From Gymnopilus junonius (Eukaryota > Basidiomycota > Agaricomycetes > Agaricales > Galerinaceae), in assembly GCA_015501075.1 (NCBI GenBank), contig JADNYJ010000610.1, positions 1-18,483 on the forward strand: a stretch of 18,483 bases of DNA, given 5' to 3'. How positions within the stretch are numbered: position 1 is the stretch's first letter; each line of letters starts with the position of its first letter. The position numbers and the translations under genes are program-made. Below, in pieces: positions 9,629 to 18,483 of the stretch. The notes beneath the pieces are model-generated. The model ran no database searches, was not told the origin of the DNA, and worked only from the letters and a program-made list of their open reading frames with translations.

Positions 9629-12299
9629 GTCATCCAGCCATGTTGGTCGACAATAACCACATGTTCCAACCCTCCTACTTTGCTGCTTCTTCCTCCTCTG
9701 CCCCATCCTCTTCCTCCTCGAACAATCAAATCCCCGACTTCTCGGGCGACATCAATGACTTCTTCGATACTGAGCTCTTCAGCAACTCATTTGCCATGGG
9801 GAGCTCTGCAGGCCAATCGTCCACATCACGAGGCTCGTCGCCGCAGAGTATCTTGACCCCGCCACAGGACCCCCTGCCCACTTCCTTCCCGGATGTCCAC
9901 GACGAAGACAGCGGGGGTAACAATAGCAGTAACTTCTACTCACTCTTCGACGATGACCTCAAGACGATGGACATGTCCCTCCCCTCTTCTTCCGGTGATT
10001 TTATGGGTCTAAGCGCTATGGACACTTCGTACGGAGCTGGCGTTTCCGGCTTTGACATGCCTATGGCCATGAACATGGGCGGGTTCGGCATGGGCATGGA
10101 CCTGTCTTCGCTCGGTGGCGTCGGTATGGGTTTGATGGATCAGGACCCTATGCAAGGCAGGGGCATCGATCCTCAGCTCGTTGATACGCCTTCCGCTGTG
10201 AGCGATCATGGGGAGGATGAGTCGGACGATAAAGAATCGCCGCGATCCCCCCCTGATGCCCCTGCGCAGCAGCTACCGCCTGTTGTGGTGGAGCCCACTA
10301 CCGCCACCGCCAGCACCAAGGAGGCGGGGAAGCCTATGATTACCATCGCACCCGTCAAAGTTGGCGGCCACGGCAAAGCTCGCAAAGGGACCGTGCAAAG
10401 CGGCGGCGTCGTGAAGAAGACCTCTGCCGCGACCAAAGAGAAGGAAAATGTCACTTCGACTTACTCCGCCCCGGCCAAGAAGAACAGTGCCCAAGCGAAA
10501 GCTTTAACATCCGTACCCACAATCACATCCACACTCGCGTCCGCATCCGCTTACAAAGCATCCACACCCGGGCCCTTTCTCTCGGGTGGGAGCTCGACCA
10601 GGGCTGATAGTGAGGCGGGGGTGATGATGACGATGATGATAGTTTGCCACAGGATTGGAGACCTTCGCCTGAAGTGTTTGCGAAGATGACGAGTAAGGAG
10701 AAGAGACAGCTGAGGAATAAGATCAGTGCGAGGAATTTCAGGGTTAGGCGAAAAGGTTTGTTTTTTAGTCTTTTTTTTTTTTGTGGTATTGAAATTTTTG
10801 GGTTTGTGGTTTAGAATATATCGCTACGCTCGAAGGCGATATTGCAGAGCGCGATCGCATGCTCGACCACTTCCGCACTCAACTGGGCTCGCGTGAGTCC
10901 GAGAACTTTGCCCTGCGCCAAGAAATCGCAGCGCTGAAGAAAGCCCTCCTCGACGGCCGCGGACCTATCAACCTGCCTCCTCCTGCGCCTCTCCCAGAAC
11001 ACAGCGCCGCCGAAGTCCTTCTCTCCTCCGCACCCACATCCACGTCCTACATCCCCAGCTCCCCGCTCCTCACGCCCAACACACAAAAGGACCTCCCATC
11101 CTCACCCCGTCTCGGCGCGAACGCAGCCAACAGGTTCTGGGGCGGCGTTGCTGCTGGCGGTGTGGGTCTGGGCGGTGGATACACCCCCGTGCATACGGCG
11201 CTGCTGCCGGATGTGGGGAGCGTATTGAGGAGGGGACTGTTGCAGGAGAACATGAACCCTGCGTTGAATGGTGCGAGTGGAAACGCGAATGGGTTGTCGG
11301 GTGTTGGAAGCGACAAGATAAGGGGTGGCTTGGGCGGGTTCGATGGGTTTGCGGATTTGAACCCGTTCACGATGAAGACTTTGGATGCGTATGTATTTTT
11401 TTCTGACTTCGATTTTTATTGGTTTGCTTACATAATTATTTTAGATATCGCATGCATCTCTGGGGCAAAATGGCCCAACAGCACGCTGCCAATAACAGCA
11501 ACAACAACAACGCTGCAGGATACTCCCCTCATCTTCCGCCACATCCTCCCCCTCACCTCCGTCCACGCACTCCCAGCTCCCTATGGGCCTCGCCGGGAAC
11601 TTGCGCCCGCACTTCTTCACACCGTCTTCCAAAGGCAATTTACCCTCTTCCTCTTCCCCCTCCTCATCCTCCTCCTCTTCTTTGGGGTACGGATCAACAT
11701 TATCAGCCCTGTTGTCAGGCAAACAGGGTTCGGCCGCTGCGGGGTCATACCCCAGTCCGCCGGCGTCGCCTTTACTTGGACCCAAGGGCTCTTCGTCTTC
11801 GTCTTATTCATCGAGTAAGGAGAAGGAAATGCAGCAGAGACAACAACAACAGCAGCAGCACCATGCGATGCTGGCTGCAATGGCCAGCCAGACTATTTTG
11901 GGCAAGCTCGGAGCGGCGTTTTGGGATGCGTTCACGGGTCATTCGGGGCATGGAGCTGGAGCTGGGTCTGCTTCGGCCTTGGCTAGTGCGCATGGAGCGC
12001 ACAGAGGTGATTGGGATACGGATAAAGTACAGAGGGTGCTTTCGGGTAAAGCTGTGCTGCGGGTGGTGGACGTTGAGCCTCCTGCTATTGTTGTTGGTGG
12101 ACCTTCTTCGAGTGTGTCGAGCGCTTCGATGATCAAGGAGGTGCCATTGCCTAGTGTGAAGGAAGTATCGGTGGCCGCCAAGGAGATGACGGTGCCGGTG
12201 CTGAAGACTGAGGCGACGCGGCCAGCGCCGTCGTGTACGGAGTGTTTTACTGAGATTTTGGAGGAGAGTATGAGGAGTTTGACGTTGGGGAAGAAGTAA
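9625..12299 (+). CDS. bZIP transcription factor, three exons, two apparent frameshifts
   Basis: A sequence-specific DNA-binding regulator of roughly 850 residues. Exons are 9625-10755, 10815-11388 and 11445-12299, with in-phase introns (GTTTGT...TTTAG and GTATGT...TTTTAG). The N-terminal part is Ser/Gly/Met-rich and disordered, with an acidic DDDDDDS run at about 10623. The basic region is RNKISARNFRVRRKEYI, split by the first intron just before its end. It is followed by a heptad zipper with I/L/L/N/I/L at the d positions through SENFALRQEIAALKKAL. After the zipper come NPFTMKTLDAYRMHLWGKM, a poly-Gln run, and a conserved-looking AAFWDAFTGH block. The basic region is unlike Gcn4 and closer to fungal factors with SARAFRSRRKEYI-type motifs. 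The coding frame changes near 10616-10623 (run of five G) and between about 11515 and 11560 (C-rich); each would be cured by one extra base. Start chosen as the first ATG in frame. Nuclear location is inferred from the family. Confidence 0.85.
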
Positions 12300-12424
12300 T
12301 TGGGGTTGCCCATCATCTCATCGCATGTCATGTCATGTCATCCCATCCATTCCATCGCGTCGTTGTTATCATTACGTCGTACCTTCCGTATTTCTTCCTC
12401 TGTATATGGACATTTCCTGAAATC

Positions 12425-12492
12425 ATGCTCAACATCACCATCATCACCGTCACTGTCACCATCACCATCATCATCATCATTACCAACCACCA
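12425..12492 (+). repeat. CAT/CAC trinucleotide microsatellite
   Basis: Repeated CATCAC, CAT and CACCAT units with a few GTC interruptions, ending in CATCATCATCATTACC. It sits about 130 bases after the bZIP stop codon. Confidence 0.8.
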
Positions 12493-12716
12493 CCTTAATG
12501 GCTCGACGCTCGCAGCTCGCCATGATGAGCGCTGCTTGTAGCGCCTCTCCCTGCGACAGTCAAAACCACTTGGCCGTCCTCCCCCCTCCCTTCTTAACCC
12601 TGCTTAATCCAGTCGTTCTTTATCCTTTTTCATTTGTCTTCCTTCCTCCTTCTGGCTCTCCGTCACTCTCAATATTCGACACACCACCCAGCTCAGCTTA
12701 TTATAACACCAGCACA

Positions 12717-12738
12717 GCACAAAGCAAAGCAAAGCAAT
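12717..12738 (+). repeat. Short AAAGC tandem repeat
   Basis: About four copies of a CAAAG-like pentanucleotide (CACAAAGCAAAGCAAAGCAA). Confidence 0.7.
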
Positions 12739-13762
12739 AGTTGCATGCGTTAATTCTTTTTCCTCCCCACTTTGCATCTCGCCGGACTCGATACACTAAA
12801 TTCGCTTTTTTTCTGCGCCGTTATCCAAGCTTTCAAAGCTTTCTTCTTTCCTTCAATGTTCTTGAAGTGAAGATTTGATTGCAGTCGCTCTTTTTCGCGT
12901 TCTTTTTTTTTCTTCCTTTCTTGGTTAGCTTGGTTTGATCTTGATCGTGATCTCTGAAGAAGGAGAATCAGTCTGAAGAACGTTAGACTGAAAGAAGTGG
13001 TATCCATATCCCGTATCCCAGTATCCAGTAGTATCGTGAGCTTTACATAAAGTAGAATTCTTTTTTTTTTGTAGTCTGTACGTAGTTTGAATCCGAGTAC
13101 AACGGTTGAATGAATGAATGGTATTATTTATGTTGCTCGAGTAGGACTGGACGATGGTACTGTGTATGATTTGAGTTTGTGAGCCCTTTGGCGGGTTCGC
13201 ATGATGACCGATCAACGCGTCACGGCCTGCCCTAGAGTCAACGCGTTACTGTCCAGTGTCCTCCGTCCTCTTCCGTCTTGCGTTACCCTCTTGTCAAGCC
13301 ATCTCTTCCACTATCAGTTGCGAGCATTTTCGATTCCAAGAAAACGCAAAGACTATTCTTGAATCTTGTGCTATCCTTTGGGGTCGCTAGTCGGCTCTTG
13401 ACGATCTGTACTCCGTTACTTATGTACTTCTGCACTTGGTGTTGGTGTTCGTCTGCATAGGCTCCTCGGATGGTCCTTGGCCTCGCATAATTATGGCATT
13501 GACACTGCGGCCTCGCGGATGGTGATCGCATTTGGATAACGGATTCTGGAGCATGGGTGCGACCCCCTTTTGTATACACACCAAACAAATTTTCAGAGGT
13601 ACAGGATTGTTTTTTTTGGTTGACAATGCGGATACGTCTGCGCGTTTTTCTCCTTGTGGTTTCGAGGGCTTGTGCGATTGGTCGGTTATGTTCATTTCGA
13701 GGTACGTTCGACCTGAAATTAATCGCCTTCTAAATCACTGACCTGTAACCTTATCTGCCCAA

Positions 13763-15720
13763 CTAGTAGGCCCTCTGCAGATCCAGCTCCTCCATTCGCT
13801 TCTTGGAGTCGTCCTTGTAGACTGGACCCTCTTTTCAGCTCAAACATATCGAATGTTCAGTGCGTTTAGCACTTATTAAAGCCTGAATCATGTCCTTGGG
13901 CATTGCTGATCTTTCATTCGGCATTTTTTTTTTCAGATATGTGCGGGCTGAAATAATTCGAGGTGTACCTTAACATCTCCATGCCACAGTTGAACATTGA
14001 ATTTGATGACGAATGTTCGCCTGCTGCATCATGAACCATTCTGGTGCAAAAGCCAGATTTTTTTCAAAGTCGATAAAGGACTTTTTTTTTCTGTCAGATG
14101 CTTTCACATCTACTTTCTGTCACAGTGCAATGTTGGACGATTTAACAACTGAAAGTCGTTCTTTTTTCTGCGCCTTCAGATGGCTCTGGCGACGCAAGGT
14201 TGAAATGACAAAATTGGACCCGAGGGCAGCGTGGAAGGTGTGACTGATATTTTTTGGATATGTTACACTGCGATTTGGACATTGAAATGGGGACTGAGTA
14301 GAGTTCTACTTTCTGACCGTTCTGGATGTTAGCCTCATTCTCCTCGGCAAAGACAGTCACTTACGACCCTGTTATCTATTCACGTTTATCTATATTCTTT
14401 GCAGAGCCTCAGGAACGCATCCTCGTCATATGGTGTCGATTCTGATTTGGGCAAGGACCGAAAACACGGACCTTTGAGTGTTGGTTTCTGATTCCTCTGC
14501 TCGTCGGGTCATTAGCTCGACATCCCGACCATTTTTTGAACTGGTGACAAGTTTCCAGTTTTGCGGATGCAGTCTGCTGCCTATTCGACCGACTTCTGGA
14601 GGCGCATTACGACCGGGGATGATCGCAAATTCATACCAGATGGCGGCGAAATATCCCTTGTTTGATGAATCAATTCAATTCATGGATGTTGCTTAGGACT
14701 GTGAATAGTCGGCGCTCTGAAATATGAATGTTTCCGGCGATTTGTGCAATGCGAGTTTCCCTTTCATATGCGCCCCACCGCTCCTCATCCCTGGCAGGAG
14801 ACCTCGGCATGCCTCGATATGGACAATGGGATATGATGCGACAGTGAGGTCGCGTCTGAAAATGTCCACCACCAACCCCAACACTTCATCTATGGCAAAC
14901 GCTGTGTAATTGGACCGCCGGCGGGAAGACCTGGTCGTCCTGTTACTTGAGTCTTTCCTCATAATAATTGGCTGGGATGCTTATTAGCCAGTAAGTACGT
15001 CCACCGAATAATTGTTATGTTTCTGATAATAACGAGGAACCGAGATTGCACATAAAACGCGTTCTTTGCCGACTGAGCTAAACTCCTGTGTCGTCACTGA
15101 CCCACTGGGCCTCGACTTGTAAATTGCGGCAAGTTCCCATTGAAAGAAAAATAAAAATAAAACTGATCGTTGCATGCCATGCGCAGCGATCGTAGAGGAT
15201 GTATGTGAAATGAGATGTTGTTTCCCTGGACGCCGCCAGGGCATGATGTCCGTGCGTTGGCCTCTCTTACTACTTAGGCTTTAGCGGACGGTCGTTCACT
15301 AGAAAAATATCAGACTTATTAGCAAGAGAACTACCAACCATTTCTATTTACGATAACGATTCATCAGTTCTGTTGACGACTTGCGGGAGAATCCCTGACA
15401 ATTGGACCCCTCGCAACGATATGAGTAAAGAATTGATGGGTTCTTCATTTTCCTGAACGTGTGGGTCCAGGAAAATTTTATCCATTCCGCGTCCGATTTC
15501 TTCGATTTGTCGCTGTAAATACTATGGAAGCTCAAGCTCCAGACTCAAGATAGAAGGAATCGATTTGGGTTTGGTAGAAAGTGAGACAGAGACTGAAGGA
15601 TAAGAAATATCAACCATGGCAGCTCTATTTTCCTCTTTCGACATAGCCGTCATTGACGTCAACCGCCACCCAGGGCTCAAGCGAAAAAGCACGCTTTGTC
15701 CGCGCCTCATCTTGCCACAT
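13763..15720 (-). other. Probable minus-strand gene, unrecognised, exon structure unresolved
   Basis: Several minus-strand pieces read like real protein. In order they are: from ATG 15720, MWQDEARTKRAFSLEPW and DVNDGYVERGK; around 15350-15530, KSKKSDAEWIKFSWTHTFRK; a strong intron at 15351-15299 (GTAAAT, GCTAAT, TTTTTCTAG); around 14800-14900, AFAIDEVLGLVVDIFRRDL and YPIVHIEACRG; then ERETRIAQIAGNIHISERRL; around 14480-14650, YFAAIWYEFAIIPGRNAPPE; and the end KDDSKKRMEELDLQRAY with stop at 13763-13765. In that last piece 16 of 18 codons end in G or C, which supports coding on this strand. Joining all pieces needs some weak donors (GTCC or GTCA) or frameshifts, so decay is possible. I recognise no family. 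The plus strand also has open frames and some good acceptor-like T tracts here, so the strand is likely but not certain. Confidence 0.35.
15654..15661. promoter_or_regulatory. CRE-type bZIP site
   Basis: A perfect TGACGTCA palindrome, the classic ATF/CREB binding site, within TTGACGTCAA. It lies inside the first exon-like piece of the minus-strand candidate, so it may be there by chance. Confidence 0.2.
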
Positions 15721-16431
15721 GCTGTCAACGTGATTGTGCATTTTCCCCGTCCCGTCTCGTAAGCTGATGATTTACGGCAGGTTTTCCTTCTTTTGCATGC
15801 CGCTCCCACTTCCTGCGTGGCATTTTCCGTTTGGCAGGTCTTCCAGAAGTCGACCGACGCCACATCATTTTATCAACAAAGAGAAGCCATGGGCACGAGG
15901 CTACTGATTTCGAATTCGGCAATAAGTAATTGCTGTTGAACTCTACCTTTAGCCCGAGCCACGGTGACCTATGTAATGTGTCCACCATTGGGCAAGGTGA
16001 CCTACGTCTCTGGGACTGTTTCGCGGCCACATAAATGGATTCAAGGTGCTAATTTGCCCTATCTGTCAGATTCAGGGGGTTTCCATGCTTACGGGGATGT
16101 TGTACATTTTCAGGATCCCCGCTCTTGCCTGGCCGGATTTATTGGTTGTTCTAGTTCAAATAAGACTATACACGCCAATATGAAAAGGAAACCCTTAAGG
16201 GAAGTACCCTTTTGAATCTTAATTTGCTAACGACTTGTCAACGGGGCTGGTGTGAACTGGCGGCGCAGCTACCCTCACCGAGAGGTGCCCTAGCGCTTAA
16301 CGCTTTTAGGAAATTGCTTTCTGTCCCTCTGTTGTTGACCACCACCTTCCTTTCGTTCCCCTCCTCTGCTGTTGGGGCATCTGCCCGGCCCTTTGCTTCG
16401 TTCGGCGCGTTCCAAGGTCGATCCAGAGGCT
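15721..16431. other. Spacer between divergent genes
   Basis: This lies between the minus-strand candidate and the plus-strand gene at 16432, so it should hold both promoters. Open frames on the minus strand (to about 15890) and the plus strand (15964-16454) have no clear protein character. A CCCTTAAGGG palindrome is present near 16192. Confidence 0.4.
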
Positions 16432-18104
16432 ATGCAGCGCGGCCGGTCTGCTAGTGCGCCTCATCGTCATACGGCCGACGCATCGCCAGCAGCAGCTCCC
16501 ACAACCCGACTCCAGACGTCAACAATCGTCCTAGATGACCGGCACATACCGGGCTCAGCATCGTGTTTGTGCCCTTCCTGTCACTTGAGGACGCGTTATT
16601 TCCCGAGACGACGTGACGGGCGGATCGTCTTGCCCAGTCCGACCGCGACTCCGACCGCTACGCGACGTTTCGGGGACTCTCCTCAAGCGAGCCGTGAGTT
16701 GGAGACACCATTGTCCTTTGCTCGATACGTTGGGCGGTTTCTTATTTTGGGTCGTTGGCAGGTGGAGTCAGAGTTACTAGGCAGCCTTACCCCGGAGGCT
16801 CTCATCTCAGGGGTAGAGAGGGTGATCCAGGTTCTGGTCAACTCTCTGGTGTGTTCTACCATGTCTCTTAATCCTTCAAACTTGTTTATATCTAGGACAC
16901 ATCTCTGGTGAAGCAGAGGATTGGATACTTCCTCCTCTCTTGAAGGACTTCGATCTTCCTAGTATGTTTTCTTTCATTCACATTGCAAGTTACTAGACTC
17001 CCTATTCTGTTTGTTTCTAGACCTCAGTCCCACCACCCCTCCTTCGAGAGTTCCTGTGTCGGAAGTTCAACCTAGTCGTTCAGGTAGATATCTCTGTTGC
17101 ACCGGATATCGGTTCTCTGCGTGACCGGGTTTTCCACTTCAATCTACAGGTCATTTACGGGCATCTAGGAAGAAACCGTACGACATTAGTTCCAGTATGA
17201 ACCTTTCTTGGTCATCAATCATTCCGTTTATTTATAAACTCATAGGGCGACCTGACCCCTGGCCACGAACTATAAACTCGGAAGTTGAACGAATTCGGCC
17301 AGCTGGTTGGTCAACTTCAACCAGTTTCCCAAGTAAAGTGTGCTGACTAGTCCTGGGGTCATAATAAAACTAAAATCCTCGATATTCTAGGTCGTGAACG
17401 TCACACCCAATATTCAGAGACACTTTCTTCTGAGTCTTCTGGTTAGTACCTGTGTTTTTTCTGCCCTTTTCATTTCCGAATGTCACCTTGTGCGCTTTTA
17501 TTTTTATACATGGCCAGCTCCATATGAAACTATTGTTGAAGAGCCATTTCCTCTACCTTTAAGGACTCCAGCCGGCGTCGGTGAGAAAGAATCCTTTACT
17601 GCAATTACTGCAATAATCTCAATTTGTTAGGTCACTGGGACCTGGAATTTTCTGGGGCTTCTTCAACGACTCTGCAGACGTCAGCGCCCTCAAATCATAT
17701 TAATGGGGGACGAGCTTGGAACGCACCTCGAACTCCGAGTAAGGAGCAGACTCACCTTTATCTTCTTAATCAAGAAATCGCACCACCTGGAGCTTCTCCA
17801 CGCGAGCTAAGGTCTACTAGCCTTGAGGACCCTCCCAAGGTCATCCGATTCAATTCGCACCACAACTCTCAGCCAGACATGTGGCAAACCCATCCTAGTG
17901 AGCACGGCGTTGGTGAAGGTAAGTATCGGTACTCTATTTGTATTGTTATTGCTGAGTGCCAGTTATGCAAATTTAGGTTCTCTAGTAGACGGTACTTCTC
18001 ATCAACCGATGCAAACTGGAATGTTTCAGTTCCAGAACCCCGTGGTGCAGGGATCCCAAAGTTCTCCTTCCACATCATCAAGTGGACCTGCCTTGTTCAC
18101 GTAA
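16432..18104 (+). CDS. Uncharacterised Ser/Pro-rich protein, ten exons, all introns phase 1
   Basis: I do not recognise this protein. Exons are 16432-16693, 16762-16848, 16896-16961, 17021-17083, 17150-17194, 17246-17332, 17391-17441, 17518-17580, 17631-17918 and 17977-18104, giving 379 residues with no internal stop. Every donor starts with a good sequence (for example GTGAGT, GTATGT, GTAAGT) and every acceptor ends in CAG or TAG. The N-terminus is basic and Ala/Pro/Thr-rich with a CLCPSCHLRTRYF cysteine pair. The middle has EAEDWILPPLLKDFDLP; the rest is Ser/Pro-rich and probably disordered, with PYETIVEEPFPLPLRTP and MFQFQNPVVQGSQSS near the end. There is no signal peptide or membrane segment. 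The start is the first ATG in frame, but the frame stays open upstream, so an earlier exon is possible. If intron 9 is retained the frame continues to 18208 with a different tail. Confidence 0.7.
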
Positions 18105-18483
18105 AATGGGACTCTGAGAGGAAGCGCAGGCAAGAATATTATGCACAAGAAGATGGGACGGAAAAATCGCGCTTCAGACATTACAATAAAACGGGTTGTG
18201 ACCCATAATGCCTGATGAAGGCTTTATGTTCTGCATTGTGTTTTGCTTTCGATACACTACAGCTATGAAGTATATTACTACATCCTTAATATTTGTTTTA
18301 CGCACTGTACCATATTTTCGCACTACTTACATACATTAGCATAGTTTAATTTCCGAGAATGAAGATTTGATTGTTGTAATTCAGTCTTGACTCCGGACCT
18401 GGACTTCTGGCTCTAGCTCACGGCGACCTCTCAGGATCAAGAATATCTCTGTTTTTGGACACAAGCGATTATCTCTGAGTCTA
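18105..18483. other. 3' flank of the last gene
   Basis: AT-rich DNA, presumably 3' UTR and intergenic. The intron-9-retained frame would end at 18206-18208. I see no further gene. Confidence 0.45.

Larger units (their letters stand above)
12300..13762. other. bZIP 3' UTR and intergenic DNA
   Basis: The first part is pyrimidine-rich with microsatellites and should be the 3' UTR. An open frame from 12300 to 12740 has no ATG start and consists of Ser/Pro/Thr from simple sequence. From 12740 to 13760 I find no protein-like frame on either strand. Short T or A runs are common. Confidence 0.5.

Noticed and set aside
10621..10652. 32-nt intron in the bZIP gene
   Set aside because: Phase fits, but it is shorter than any other intron here, lacks a branch-like sequence and would delete the acidic run; a lost base is simpler.
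11419..12132. 237-codon open frame overlapping the bZIP third exon
   Set aside because: Only its first part belongs to the gene. Beyond the frameshift it is Arg/Leu/Pro-rich out-of-frame reading, while the correct frame has Ser runs, a poly-Gln run and a structured C-terminal block.
12300..12740. 146-codon open frame right after the bZIP stop
   Set aside because: Begins with TTG, consists of Ser/Pro/Thr from microsatellite and pyrimidine-rich DNA, and lies where a 3' UTR is expected.
13532..14243. Plus-strand open frames opposite the minus-strand candidate
   Set aside because: They have no ATG-based gene structure or family similarity that I could find. A hydrophobic piece near 13765-13870 looked membrane-like, but the opposite strand has much stronger GC-ending codon bias.
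15030..15110. tRNA-like words on the minus strand (TAGCTCAGTCGGC and GGTTCC)
   Set aside because: The D-arm does not close, there is no matching acceptor stem, and the T-arm lacks the GGTTCGA core, so no cloverleaf can be folded.

Overview
The window looks like nuclear DNA of a filamentous basidiomycete fungus, probably an Agaricomycete. The basis is many short introns (about 45-70 nt) with GT...AG ends, an Agaricomycete-style F-box/leucine-rich protein, a secreted aldose-1-epimerase-like enzyme, and a large Ser/Gly-rich bZIP factor. I see no prokaryotic operons, CRISPR arrays or convincing RNA genes.

Layout. (1) 78-1723 (+): a complete ten-exon gene for a secreted aldose 1-epimerase. (2) 2239-2989 (+): a short-chain dehydrogenase/reductase pseudogene with many frameshifts. 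(3) 3293-3938 (-): a thiopurine-methyltransferase-like gene that loses its C-terminal part. (4) 4429-5762 (+): an F-box protein gene with one intron and one apparent frameshift. (5) 6060-6545 (+): a fragment of another F-box-type gene, with a further degenerate echo near 7.4-7.5 kb. (6) About 6.55-9.4 kb: long non-coding DNA with polypurine tracts and weak repeats. (7) 9625-12299 (+): a bZIP transcription factor gene with an uORF-bearing leader, two introns and two apparent frameshifts. (8) 12.3-13.76 kb: 3' UTR and intergenic DNA with microsatellites. (9) 13763-15720 (-): protein-like exon pieces of a gene I cannot identify and whose splicing I could not resolve. (10) 16432-18104 (+): a ten-exon gene for a Ser/Pro-rich protein of unknown function.

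The genes do not form an obvious pathway or cluster. Carbohydrate metabolism (epimerase), protein turnover (F-box), transcription (bZIP), and decayed oxidoreductase and methyltransferase genes lie side by side, as is ordinary for a fungal chromosome arm. The stretch from 2.2 to 7.5 kb holds most of the broken genes and looks like an eroding accessory segment.

The most unusual structures are the 16.4-18.1 kb gene, in which all nine introns lie in phase 1, so every internal exon is a multiple of three, and the bZIP leader, where two upstream ORFs and the main ORF are chained by ATGA stop/start overlaps. All splice models were read by eye from reading-frame continuity and splice signals. None is supported by transcripts, and single-base frameshifts in homopolymers could be assembly errors.
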